From: Blasia pusilla
Lineage: Eukaryota; Marchantiophyta; Marchantiopsida; Blasiales
Assembly (NCBI GenBank): GCA_050084515.1
Contig: CM114271.1
Location: 51,212,001-51,276,000, forward strand
DNA length: 64,000 nucleotides
Direction of reading: 5' to 3'
Position 1 is the first letter of the stretch, and the number at the start of each line of letters is the position of its first letter. Made by a program: the position numbers and the translations under genes. Positions 35,601-46,099 of the stretch are shown here, piece by piece. Under the pieces are notes generated by a model. It was not told where the DNA came from. It saw nothing but the letters and a program-made list of their open reading frames with translations, and did not search any database.

Positions 35601-38600
35601 AATTAAATAAAAAGTTGAGCAGTGAAAAATAGTTTGAGCTTCAAATTTACAAATTCACTAGTGTCAGGACTTATATCCATTGCAGCTTTTGTACGAATGA
35701 TGTTAGAGGATCAACTGTGACATGGGCAGATCCAATGGTGCTAGGGACTCAACTTGGCTGGACTAAGGAGCCGCTTTTCATCTTTCATAGATGCTATTAA
35801 TACATTTCCTCCGGCATACGGAGATCATGACTCCGAATTTGAGAAAGTCATCATTTCTCACTCTTTCATGACATGAAGGGAAAGCTTCTACCACGTGAAC
35901 AGTCATGCAGATCATCCTCTTAACCCAAAAATCTAACATATACAATCCTAACCATACCATTGCGGTTTGAGGCAAGTTATTATTATGACAAAAGACATGA
36001 AGTGCAACCAGATCACTTATCATGTTGCAGATATTACCTTTTCTGTGACCACAGAGTTGATGATAGTGGCCTGAACTTCCGAGTGAAACCCACAATCTGA
36101 GTCATCTCCCATAGGTCTACAGAAGCAATTTTGAGATTCAGCTTAAAAGATCATCACATGACTCCCGCATTGCAAAGAAAAGAAAAGGTACGCAAGCAGT
36201 GACGCATCAAGACACTCCAAGAGTCTCAACTGGGTAAGTGGTCCAGGGACAACGACAACCATTCCAGGGCAGCTGAGGACTCAAAAGGCACGTGCTATTT
36301 TCAACTTGCTGGGTACATGCACACAAAACCTCGAGAAACCAGTAGGTTTCTCGAGGTTTCTAGAAGTTCAACAACCACGGTTGGAATTCGTTGGTTTGGT
36401 GATCCACCCAATCCTCAATCTACGTGCAGACATTTTCACCTTATGCAGAAAGAAAGGATGGAGGTGGTAACTGGGAGAGGGTGATATTTGCTCTGATTCC
36501 AAACAGCACATCTGGGCTAATTACATAGCTAGATAGTACATTGCAAAAGGAAACAGAATTGCCTTTGTGGTAATGCACAAAACGTAGTGCTGACCTTTGT
36601 GATTCAGCCGGTGTATCCTCCTTGGTCTTCACCTCTCCAAGGGTGCTTCCCTGCAGGCATTCTATCGTTTTTAAAACCACGAAAAAAGTGTAAGCCTCTC
36701 AAATCTTGCTGCAATCATGTACATCTGTAATGGATGAGCACCACTTACATAGGCCAAAATACTCTAAGTTTACCTCCGTGGGTGCTGGTGGCGGGTCACA
36801 TTGTGTCTGAGTCACATCCACAACCTTGGGTCTGATGCCATGTCCATAAACCTTAGGATGTTCATATACATCCTCTTTGTCCAAGACTGAGATCATCTGT
36901 TGCTGGGGGTGGTGAAATTCCCTGTCACCTGACGGACTTGGACTGAGACATAAGTCTTGGAAACCCTCATCGACATACACACCAAGATCAAATGAGGACT
37001 CCTTCTCCAACTTCTGAGGTTTCAAAGCCTGAACTTGACAACTATCCCCAAAGATCCGAAAACTGCTTGATTCACACACATTCAAAGGTTTCCTTGTAGA
37101 TGTCTCAGGGTACTCTCCTTCATGATCATGATGACTAGACTTCTGGCCACCTAAATTGTCATCAACAAAGACCTCCAGACAGTCTGGTCCCACCACAGTT
37201 TCCATACACGGGATGATCGTAGATACTTTAGTGCTTCTCACTCTCTGCTTTGGTTTCAAGGGTTGCACTCCAAGATCCTCATCCTGAAATATCTTGAGAG
37301 TATATGATTTGCTGGTGGGTGCTTGGGCAACACTCCCACTTGGTATGCTCTGGACAAGCCTCTGCACACCCAGATCCTCATCCATGAAAATCTGAAACCC
37401 ATTACCTTGAACCAGATTTTCAGTAGATGACCTTTGTGTGGACGATTTAACCCGCTTTTCACTTTTAGTGGGTTTTCCTGGCCTCTTTGTTTCAAGATCC
37501 TCATCAACAAAGATATGAAATCCACCTGGCTTATTTGCTGGACCATTGGTACGTTTCTTAGAGTCTTTAGAGACTCGTCTCTTTGTTCTTGTATTGTCAG
37601 AATCTAGTGGTTTGTTGAACATGTCCAGAATATCAGCCAGAGCCTCCTTGGTGTTGATAGTTGGGTCAACAAGCCCATGGTGAATTACTGCATCCATACT
37701 GTTCACCTTTGAATCTGCACCAAGTACTATGATCTCCTCAGCAAAGCGTTTGATGGCAACTGTCTCATCTCCCTGGGTTGGGAAGGAGTTTGATGACATT
37801 GAAGGAAAAGTTTGCAACTGCTCAACTGAGGAAGTAGTTGGCTCTGCTTCTGTTTGCAACTCGCTCTCTGCTTGTGATTCTTCTTTCACTGGCCTTGTCT
37901 CTGCTGCTAAAGTTTCAACCATCAAATGAAGACCAGAATCTTCAAGAATTTTGGTATTATGCTGTACATCTGAGCTTGGATAAAGCTCATGACTATCATC
38001 ATTGTTACATCCAGCATGACCTTTAGTTGTGAACTCTGGACTGAGGGTTGTACTTGTCTGAAGATGATCATCGCCAGCATCCAGTAAGCTACCCGCCACC
38101 TTAGTATTTGGATCATCAACCTTGGCCGAGCAGGAATTCATCAGAGCTGGAGTATCAAGTAAAGCTTCAAGTCCATCTAAGCCATACCCTTGTCCATTCC
38201 AGATAGTCAACCTCACCTCCTCGAAACATCTCTCTGTGCCGTCGCCACAGAGTATTGCTGTGTCATATCCAAAGACAATCGGTACAGACTTTGCAGCACT
38301 CCCCTGAACAGTACACACTCCTGTACGCAGTGGAGTCAGAGACTGCCTCACTGCTGAATACCTTACAAATGTGAATTTAAACTGATGTGGCAATCGTAGG
38401 GTACTTACGGGAGGTTTCGGAGTCATTCTTGAGAGAGCTGATGGTGTTGGACGGAAAATCAACATGTTGAAAATCAAGAAATGAGCCTTTGAGATGTTCT
38501 GAAGTCCTGCTATTCATACCAAATTTATTCAGAGGATCAAAAGCTTAGTCCAGTGTCTGTTCTGACAAATCCAATGATTTTGCCTCCTTTGACTCTTAAG

Positions 38601-41600
38601 CTACAAACCTGACTCTCAGAAATACTTTGGAGATCCAGGACTTTCACAAAATACTCTTTCATTCTCAGGCTGGACTACCAACCTTCTGGTGCTTTGCATG
38701 TCCTCAAGCCTCAGTTTCATTATGGGCAATGCTGCACTTTTGACAGACTTTACTTGCAATTTTTGAGCGCTAGTTCTGCATTGAAGGAGAAACAAGAAAA
38801 ATCAGTCCAAAGGTTTTAGTGAAGGTCCCTGATAACCTTGATTGTGATCTATGAGGTACGGCACTGCCTGAAAGACTGAAGTTGAAGTACAAACGATGTG
38901 CTACAACTAACCAGACAGCAGACAAGCAGCATGTGGTAAGAACACACTTACTCTGCAAACTCTTCATCAACAAAAATGTTCAAGTCGGTTTGATGAGGAA
39001 CCTTGCCTGGAAAATGTGGCTTTATCTGTGACAGGTAAGTCAATAAGGGTAAGCAACCCTATCTGGAAACAATAGCAGAGATGATAGTACAATGCTAGAC
39101 AACTTGTTTCTTTGTTCTAGTCGACGAAATGTAACATAACCTACATTACATACCTTAGCTTCCGTCCACTTTGTGGGCTTTTGGACATTTTCCTTCTTCC
39201 CATCAGCAACACTGGGCAAATGACACCAAGCTGCGGATGAATTCGAAAGCAACCCTGGGTCGTCTTCCGAACTTCCAAACTCTGGATCAATAAATATTGG
39301 TATTTTTGAGTTCTTAAGTTGTTTTGCTCTGCACATCGGAGAAAATTCATGAGACTACAAACTGCCTTCCTCTCAAGCTAGCTAAATCAATTCCACCCAA
39401 TGATATAAAACATGCAATATAAGCTCAGGCTGATCTTGCAGTAAGATAAACTCAATCTTCTTGGGTCTGATAACCATTCAGAGCCATGTGGTACACTAGA
39501 TAGGTACCTTCTAAACGTTTATAGCTGGGTATGTATCATAATTGGTGCATGTAATTTACCTCGAAATGGTAGGAAGTGAACCTGACTGTCGTCCCCTCTC
39601 TCTGCCATTGATTTGCTCGGCAACTTCTCACCACAATTTCATGAGGTTATCAATTCAGTTGGATAAATTTACCTCTGGTTCCACAACAGGCATGTTCAAT
39701 CAAGGTATTCCCCTAGAGAATCTGACATCTAGTGACTAGAAAGACTGGATTCGTCAATGATTTGTTTGACAAAGTAGCTGCTGGAGGCAATCTACCAGAC
39801 AATGTACTCACATACTACTCCAAAATGCATTTCGAGTCTCAGACCGATTAACTACTGTAATAACTACCTGTAAAGTGGCTTGTAGAACCAAATGCTCGGG
39901 CTTGCTCATTATTCTCCTGATGATCGCGGGTCCCATTGGCTGAGAATTGCTGCCCCTGGGGCATGATCCAGTGACGAGAAATTAGAACACTGATGGAGAA
40001 ATCCTCTTCAACTAGAACAACACATCACTGAGAGATTCGCGAATAAAAATTGGAAGTAGCAAAATCCCCTAGTGTGGTTCAGATCAGCAGGAGAGATTTC
40101 AAACTGCACCTAGACCTAAGAATTGAAAACTTGGGTTTCCACGACTAAGATCCCGGGGAGGAAAACAATGAAATTAAGTCCTCGTCACTTCCAGCGTTTG
40201 CAAACGTGCTGAATGAATTGCCATGAAGAACAGAGAAACCCCAACGACATAGAAACTTGGCTTGCAACCTGGGTTTTCTTAGAACTGGTTAGGTTCCCAT
40301 GTTCTCAAACCCCTTGCACGAGATTTGGAAGAAGCCTGGGATTCCGATAACAAGGTTTCCAAAATCCCAACATCAGCTTTGAAAGCCTTTAATATTGGAA
40401 AAATCTGTCAGCAGCATGGAAAGAAAGTGACACATCGGCGCAAACGTACTTCACGGATCTTTCGTTCACCACGTCTGTGCATTCGGTTGAGAAAGTTCCT
40501 ATACATATTTTCCAGTCTTCCCAAGGGTTGCGCGTGCCTGCAGCCCACCAGTAAGGGATCGAAACATCTTCAAGGAAAAGAAAAACCAGTAGCTGAATTT
40601 TCAAGTCTGACACATAGATAGCTCATCGAAATATGCTGTTATTCTAAACCCAACGAGCACGGAGCTGTCACACCTCATGAGTGTAGAGAAAAAAATTGCA
40701 TCTCGGAACTTAGACAAGAGGATTAACTTGGTTAACTGCATCACAGACGCCAAAACACGTTTGCATCTTCATTGAAAGCGGTTGGCTACCTTGACAGACC
40801 AAGTCGGTAGATCTCATCTGCCCTGGAGAAATTCCTGCGAACTTCCGTGGTTGTCGCATAGGCTTCATAAAAAAGCGCAAATGTTTGCCCAATATCATTG
40901 GCTTCGAGGAAGGCGAAAACGTCAGTTGGATCAGTGCAGCAGTCAGCCTGCGAAAGTGGATTAGAATCCCGTTCGAGACGGATTCAAAGTGATTGAGGTG
41001 AGAAATGAAATCAGGAGCGACCAAATTGTTCAAGTCATCAAAATTCTAGTGGACCAAGAAAATGATTCCCAGAAATACGAGACCTCGACGGCGACCCTTT
41101 CACTCAACCCTTACCATACCATCTGCTTGGTACCCATGAGGGAACTACTTCGTGTGATCACGTATCCACACTCCATCTACACATTATGACGAAGGAAAGT
41201 GGATACGTGTCACAGTTGATTAGCCAGGAATTAATGTGAACACAGGGACCCCGCTATTGTGGAGCAGTCAACAGTCATGTCACTGGTCGCACGCAATACT
41301 TACGTACTGCACCCACACTCTGAGATATCGTATATCGTTACGGTAGTGCTCTTCTTTTTGAAACTTTCGAGTACAACCTTCCAACAACTTCAGAAGCTCA
41401 GACTGTGCGCCACCGGCTGGAAAAACATCTTTGGTCCACTTGATGCACCTGTATGCAATTCCAAGCAGATCATTAGAACCGGCTCCTAACTCTGCAGTAG
41501 AACAGCCCGCGGCAATAGAACACCAGACTACTCAGAGGGATGACTTCTGACCGATTCCCCAAGCCTCATATGTCTAATCACGACAATGCCCACTTCCGTA

Positions 41601-41988
41601 CCGAATCCATGGCTGTATAGGATCATCACCAACGTAGTTCTCGATGGCGTCCAGCATTTGCCTGCAAATTCAAGGAAACTACGGATCAACGCCGGGTAAC
41701 CCGATTCCATTCGGCTGCAATCGCTTTACTCGTAAACTCCCAGTCTACTAACGTACAAAAGCATGTGAGGTTCTCATGCCAAGCGGGAACCCAAAGTGAC
41801 GGCAAATGAGTTGGGGGATGTGGCAGGCTGGTTCATGGAATCTGTAATTGGGCGAACCTGCGCTGGTGCTCAAAGATGTTAGAACGTGCAGACCCATCTG
41901 CCTTCAATTTGAGGGCGTCGTTCAAGAGATCCACATTCCGCCCTGACTTCACTGGTTGCACATTTTCCTTGCTGAGCTCCCACTCCAT
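32657..41988 (-). CDS. BUB1: BUB1/MAD3 (MadBub-type) spindle-assembly-checkpoint protein kinase
   Basis: Exons (high to low): 41988-41858, 41661-41602, 41448-41304, 40947-40790, 40537-40450, 39955-39868, about 39620-39560, 39328-39154, 39025-38952, 38775-38683, 38506-38409, 38350-36774, 36650-36595, 36116-36038, 35509-35399, 34860-34745, 34453-34382, 34101-34012, 33905-33748, 33591-33540, 33392-33258, 33140-33019, 32846-32657. KEN box at residues 7-9. TPR domain (QMLDAIENYVGDDPIQPWIR; IGQTFALFYEAYA; RADEIYRLGLSR). Second KEN box, GLEBS-like CFEEVRLTIW, ABBA-like motifs. Kinase: GEGAFAQVFEAE, AIK, HGDFKPDN, DWG. About 1,300 aa or more. Family role: kinetochore checkpoint signalling, restraint of APC/C-CDC20. 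Start ATG 41,988 precedes the KEN box directly. Unresolved: the left edge of the exon near 39,620 and one exon between 35,399 and 34,860, needed by phase. The 58-bp intron 38408-38351 is very short but phase-consistent. Confidence 0.9.
33015..33022 (-). other. GC-AG intron donor in the BUB1 kinase domain
   Basis: The exon ends AAACG at 33,019 and the intron starts GCAAGT at 33,018. The acceptor is CTACAG before 32,846. Only this junction gives ...YKR-YWNV in the family frame. The nearby GT (CGGCAA|GTCATC) would break the frame. Confidence 0.85.
34949..35018. repeat. Dispersed copy B of a ~70-bp repeat, in a BUB1 intron
   Basis: Same segment as 30,885-30,957. It falls in the unresolved stretch between the exon ending at 35,399 and the kinase exon starting at 34,860. 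Confidence 0.8.
36966..39303 (-). other. Array of eight ABBA-like motifs in BUB1/MAD3
   Basis: Motifs of the form [F/L]x[I/V][F/Y]xD: IPIFIDPE (39303-39280), LNIFVDEE (38983-38960), FHIFVDED (37520-37497), FQIFMDED (37397-37374), LKIFQDED (37298-37275), LEVFVDDN (37178-37155), FRIFGD (37061-37044), LGVYVDE (36986-36966). Several are followed by a repeated LGVQ.LKP-like tail, so the distal ones arose by local duplication. Family knowledge: ABBA motifs dock on the WD40 domain of CDC20/CDH1. Confidence 0.8.
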
Positions 41989-42785
41989 GTTCAGGCAGCC
42001 ACTATGTATTCTCTGGTACAGCACCTTCAGCTGCGACTTCTCGAGACTGCAGTACCTGGACTGCTGTGGACACGCATACACTGTCCTAAATGCGGCATAG
42101 GTCCAGTGCACTCTACCATTGACAATCGACTTCGAGTTTCAGCGCGCCAACTGAGGGAGCTCGTGAGCCTGCTGCTACAATGCGCGGAAACGAAAACCTC
42201 GCCATCGGATGAACACTTGCGCTAATCCAGACGTCTACATGAGAAGCAGACCACTGCATCACCAATTCTCCATCTCATAAAGTCTGTAACCCAATCCCTT
42301 CCCAATTCCAACAACATCGATCCCTCATCGTTCATTCCGCATGACTGGACAGCAACGCACCATCTATAAGAACTGCTCTCGAAATGGGTCGATCACCACT
42401 CGACAAAATCCTTCCTAAGTTCCAAAATCAAATCACTTCGCTCTCCGCTGATATCTTCCACTCGTCCCTGCTCAGCGACGCGCAGCTCCTCCCTCCTGAC
42501 AGATCTTTCCCAAATTCAATTTGAATGCGCAATGGAGAGATGAGGAGAAGCGCATGGCAGAGCATTCCGTCGCGCAGGGAGGGATCCGATGCACCAATCT
42601 GCATTAACTCACAATTGCCCACACGCACAGATATCGCAGATCAGGCTATGGAGTCCGACCGCAGCGGAAAGAGTCAGAGCGCATTTGAATTTGAAGAGCA
42701 GGAGGCACAGGAGGGCGCGGTAACGACTCTTGGTGGGCCCACTCCACCCTAACCCTAAACTTCCGCGGGTTAAACTCGGTTTCTG
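41989..42785 (-). promoter_or_regulatory. BUB1 upstream region with telo-box-like and E2F-like sequences
   Basis: CCCTAACCCTAAAC at 42,747-42,760, directly followed by TTCCGCGGG at 42,761-42,769, roughly 760 bp upstream of the ATG. Plant cell-cycle promoters often carry telo boxes (AAACCCTAA) and E2F sites. The second match is only partial. The 5' untranslated region is presumed to lie within 41,989-42,300. Regulatory function is an inference. Confidence 0.35.
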
Positions 42786-42817
42786 ATGATTTGTATGGCA
42801 TCACATGATACTTATGA

Positions 42818-42965
42818 AGAGAACATATTATGGGAGAACTCCTTCTTGGTTTTTGAGAAAAGAGGAGAATATATTATGGAAGAAGTTCCTTTTGATTTGC
42901 AATTTTTTAGGAAAGAGGAGAACATTCTATGGGAGAGTTCTTTTTTGATTTGCAAACACCCTCTC
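42818..42965. repeat. Three degenerate ~50-bp tandem units
   Basis: Units begin GAGAACATATTATGGGAGAA, GAGAATATATTATGGAAGAA and GAGAACATTCTATGGGAGAG. Each is followed by a T-rich TTTGATTTGCAA-like part. They create the periodic 100-codon open frame at 42,786-43,088, which I do not regard as a gene. Confidence 0.75.
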
Positions 42966-43855
42966 CTCTATGCATGCTTGACAATGGCATGTGAGAAAAA
43001 ATATGATTCACATATTATGGGCAGCAAGAAACAAATTGAATTTTTGTCCAACATTATTAATGTCTTTTTTTCACGGTCTATACACTAGTTCTTCAAAAAA
43101 AAAATATTCCTGTGCATCGCATGGACCCCTTACTAATTTGTGCTAACTAACCTCATCATTGACATCACACAACGTCGTTGAATTTTACTAGACCAAAATC
43201 TTGTGCATACTTAGTCGAAAATCTGAATTGAAATCTATAATACTATCAGAGAGTGCCTCATTTTGCAAATATGTTTCTTTTGGACACTTGGTAAGAGCTA
43301 ATATGATATTTCTTGAAATTGATTATGGCGTAGCTTAAAGGCCTTAAGTTGCAATTCCCCCGAGGTACGTGCAGAAGTACATATTTTGCGCAAAGACACT
43401 AGAGTGCTGAGTGACTCCTAAAGTGACTCGAGCCAATAGAATTCAGGAAATGTCTCTATGATTAGGCATTCTGATCACTTGCCCACGCTAAGTACATGTT
43501 GCACATGTTGGTATCGAAGTGTCTTTGTGTGCATCGTTATTACTTGCTTCATCGGTGGTCTAACACACATTCAAGCCATAGTCTTCATTAGAACATCCGT
43601 TTTATGGTTTCATGTCTGTCATTATAAAGGTTTATAGTGATTACCTTTATATTGTAGCATCCCTTGTATATCGTAGTATGTAAGACTTGATGTAAATGCT
43701 CAACCCAAATGGCCCGTTGAAGATGTACATGCATTAATGTCATTATGTTAAAAAAGATGACCTAGCAATTAGCATTATATTTTGTTCCCATCACATTAGT
43801 ATAGTATATTCATTGATTAGTATAGTATTTTCAAATCTATATTGTACAATAATGT
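42966..43855. other. AT-rich intergenic DNA, nothing recognised
   Basis: No coding, RNA or transposon signal could be supported. Confidence 0.5.
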
Positions 43856-43995
43856 AGTGTCTCTCGGTTTGTATTGCCTACCTAGTGTCTCCCTGGTGGT
43901 TTGTATTGCATATGTATCGTCTCCCCAGTGGTTTGTATTGCCTACATAGTGTCTCCCCAGTGGTTTCTATTGACTGCCTACGTAGTGTTTCCTTA
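43856..43995. repeat. Minisatellite, about four 33-36-bp units
   Basis: Repeating AGTGTCTCCCCAGTGGTTTG followed by TATTGCCTAC-like text, in about four copies with point differences and one insertion. Further GGTTTGTATTG fragments occur to 44,130. Confidence 0.85.
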
Positions 43996-44139
43996 TTTGT
44001 ATAAAAAATTGGTTTGAATTATGGTCTCTTTTCTATTCTTCTTTGTGGTTTGTATTGGCCTCTGTTAGTATTGAAGACTATTATACAAAAAATTAGATGT
44101 TATCTATTCTTCTTTATGGTTTGTATTGTAGACTACTAT

Positions 44140-45854
44140 ATACAAAAATAGATATCAATACCCTTGTAGTTCATTTTTTTAATTTTTTTTATACTGTGAG
44201 TCTCTTTTCTATCTATGTGTACACTTACATTTTCGTATTATTGTTTTTTTAATAGTACACCATCCCGCTTTTGGGGCCGCCACACTAGTTTAAAATGATA
44301 TTTGATAATTTTGAAAGTCAATGATCATTTTGGAAGGTAATTTAAACTCGTGCATCCCACCAACTTACACTAGTATGTTATGTTATCACATCCCATGGAT
44401 ACAGACGCCTTCCATGAGATGAGGGACTCCATGCCCGGCAAGTCGCGGCAACCCAGAGAGAGAGAGAGATCCTCATGGCAAAACTCTCACCAACACGGAA
44501 CATCAAAACTCTTGTGGGCTCACACTAGGATAGAAGTACATCGGGGTCTCAGAGTGAGACATTAGTTGCAGAAGCAATATACCAGCCTTGATGGACATCT
44601 CAAAAGATGGGAATTGTGACATAATAGAGCAAACCGAACGTCAATCGGAACTTAAGAAGAAAGCTGGAGGCTATGGGGATTGCAACCTACCTCCGAACTT
44701 GATTGAGTGTTTAGGGGTTCTTCATGTTTGAGGTCATAATCGCTAGACCCGAGATGTGTTATGGATGAATAAGATGGCATTAGAAAGCTTGCAAGAAACC
44801 AATTCCAAAGCACTAAAAAACCTAGACAAACATATAAGTAGAAATATAGAAACCATCCCTAAACTATCAAAATGATAGTTGGATTAATGGCCATAATGTT
44901 GCGACCCTCGTAACCAAACAACACCAAATAGGCGCCAAGCGGAACCTCGGAACTCAAGTGGACTCAGGCTGCGATGGTCGCGCTTTGGAGAGGCTTTTCG
45001 AAAGGTCTCTAAGAAAAGTCTAAGAGACGAAATGCGGAACAAAGTCACGCATTTCATGCGTTAGTGGTCGCGACTAGGAAACCTAGACCGAACACGAGCC
45101 AAGACTTGAGATGAGTTGAGTCTTTGAAGGTTGGTTGCCAAAGAGGTCAGAACCAGTTTTGGAATAAGACTAGCATTTGGGAAATTTGACTGTGTTTTGC
45201 ACCATAACGTTTAGCCCCAAGATGCGTTCGGGACAAGTAAGGGCGGGTTGGAAAGCTTATCTTGAGACGCTTCCACCAAAGATCTTAGCAAACGCATAAG
45301 TTCAGACTGAGATATTGGCCGAAAACAATTGTGAGAGCAATCGGGTTGAGGGCCAATTGGAGAGGCCCGTGTGTCTTTCCCTAAATGTAAGGAACCTCGA
45401 AGATCCCCAAAAGTACTAGTAAGGGAGGAGTCTCTCCAAGATGTCTTGGAACACGAATCCCCACTTTGAGCACCACACGGCGTCTCAGAGGCACGGGATG
45501 GAACGGGTGTTTGGCGTTGGAACTCGAATCCCAAACCTGATCCAAGGGAGTGAACTTTGTACGCCACACTTGGATTCCGACCTGAGATTCACTTTGTGCA
45601 AGTCTCGGCTAGGGACTCATTGGATGTTCATCGGACAGTTGCAACCGCCAAGCGCAAAACGCAATTTGAGATTCTTCAACCGACGAGAAAGTCTATCCCA
45701 AGTCTTTCGAGATTTGCCCGTGTTGTAAACTGCGAAATTAGGAAGGTTTAGCTTGATGAGAGACCGAGACGCGAACTCAAAAAGTTAGCCCGTTGATTGA
45801 TCCAAGACCCGACTAAACAGAGTGTGTGTTCTGATGCAGATCAGCGTTGAGAGC
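44140..45854. other. Intergenic DNA without recognised features
   Basis: Overlapping open frames on both strands near 45,211-45,750 have no family resemblance. The composition is less AT-rich than the neighbours, possibly an unrecognised old element. Confidence 0.45.
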
Positions 45855-45937
45855 GTGATCTACTGAACGCCTGCTTCCGCAACAACAATATTAACACTTA
45901 ATATTGTTGTTGCGGAAGCACGCGTTCAATAGATCAC
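45855..45937. repeat. Near-perfect inverted repeat, 40-bp arms, 3-nt loop
   Basis: Arm 45,855-45,894 pairs with 45,898-45,937 at 38 of 40 positions. The centre is TTAACACTTAA and the stems include GCTTCCGCAACAACAATATT and its complement. A diverged single copy of the outer left flank, GCAGATCAG...GAGCGTGA, recurs at about 46,070-46,091. Compatible with two abutting inverted transposon ends or a foldback element. Confidence 0.92.
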
Positions 45938-46099
45938 GAGAGGAGAGTAGAGGCACGACACACAAGAAGGAGCCTAAGATGATTCCACTAGATGTAAGTA
46001 AAGCGTGGGGATCTCTAGAAGTATATATAAGAGGGAGGATCTTCAAAGATGGTTCTCAATATTTTGGGTGCAGATCAGTAAGAAGAGCGTGACCTATCG

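Noticed and set aside
39660-39740. Extra BUB1 exon between 39,868 and 39,620
   Set aside because: A donor-like CCAGAG|GTAAAT and several AGs exist, but every combination I tried gave a stop or the wrong phase, so none is listed.
42786-43088. 100-codon plus-strand open frame with repeated ENILWE-like phrases
   Set aside because: The phrases come from three degenerate tandem DNA units; there is no start context, homology or splice support.
43856-43995. Possible CRISPR-like array of regularly spaced repeats
   Set aside because: The units are contiguous tandem repeats without unique spacers, and the setting is a plant nuclear genome.
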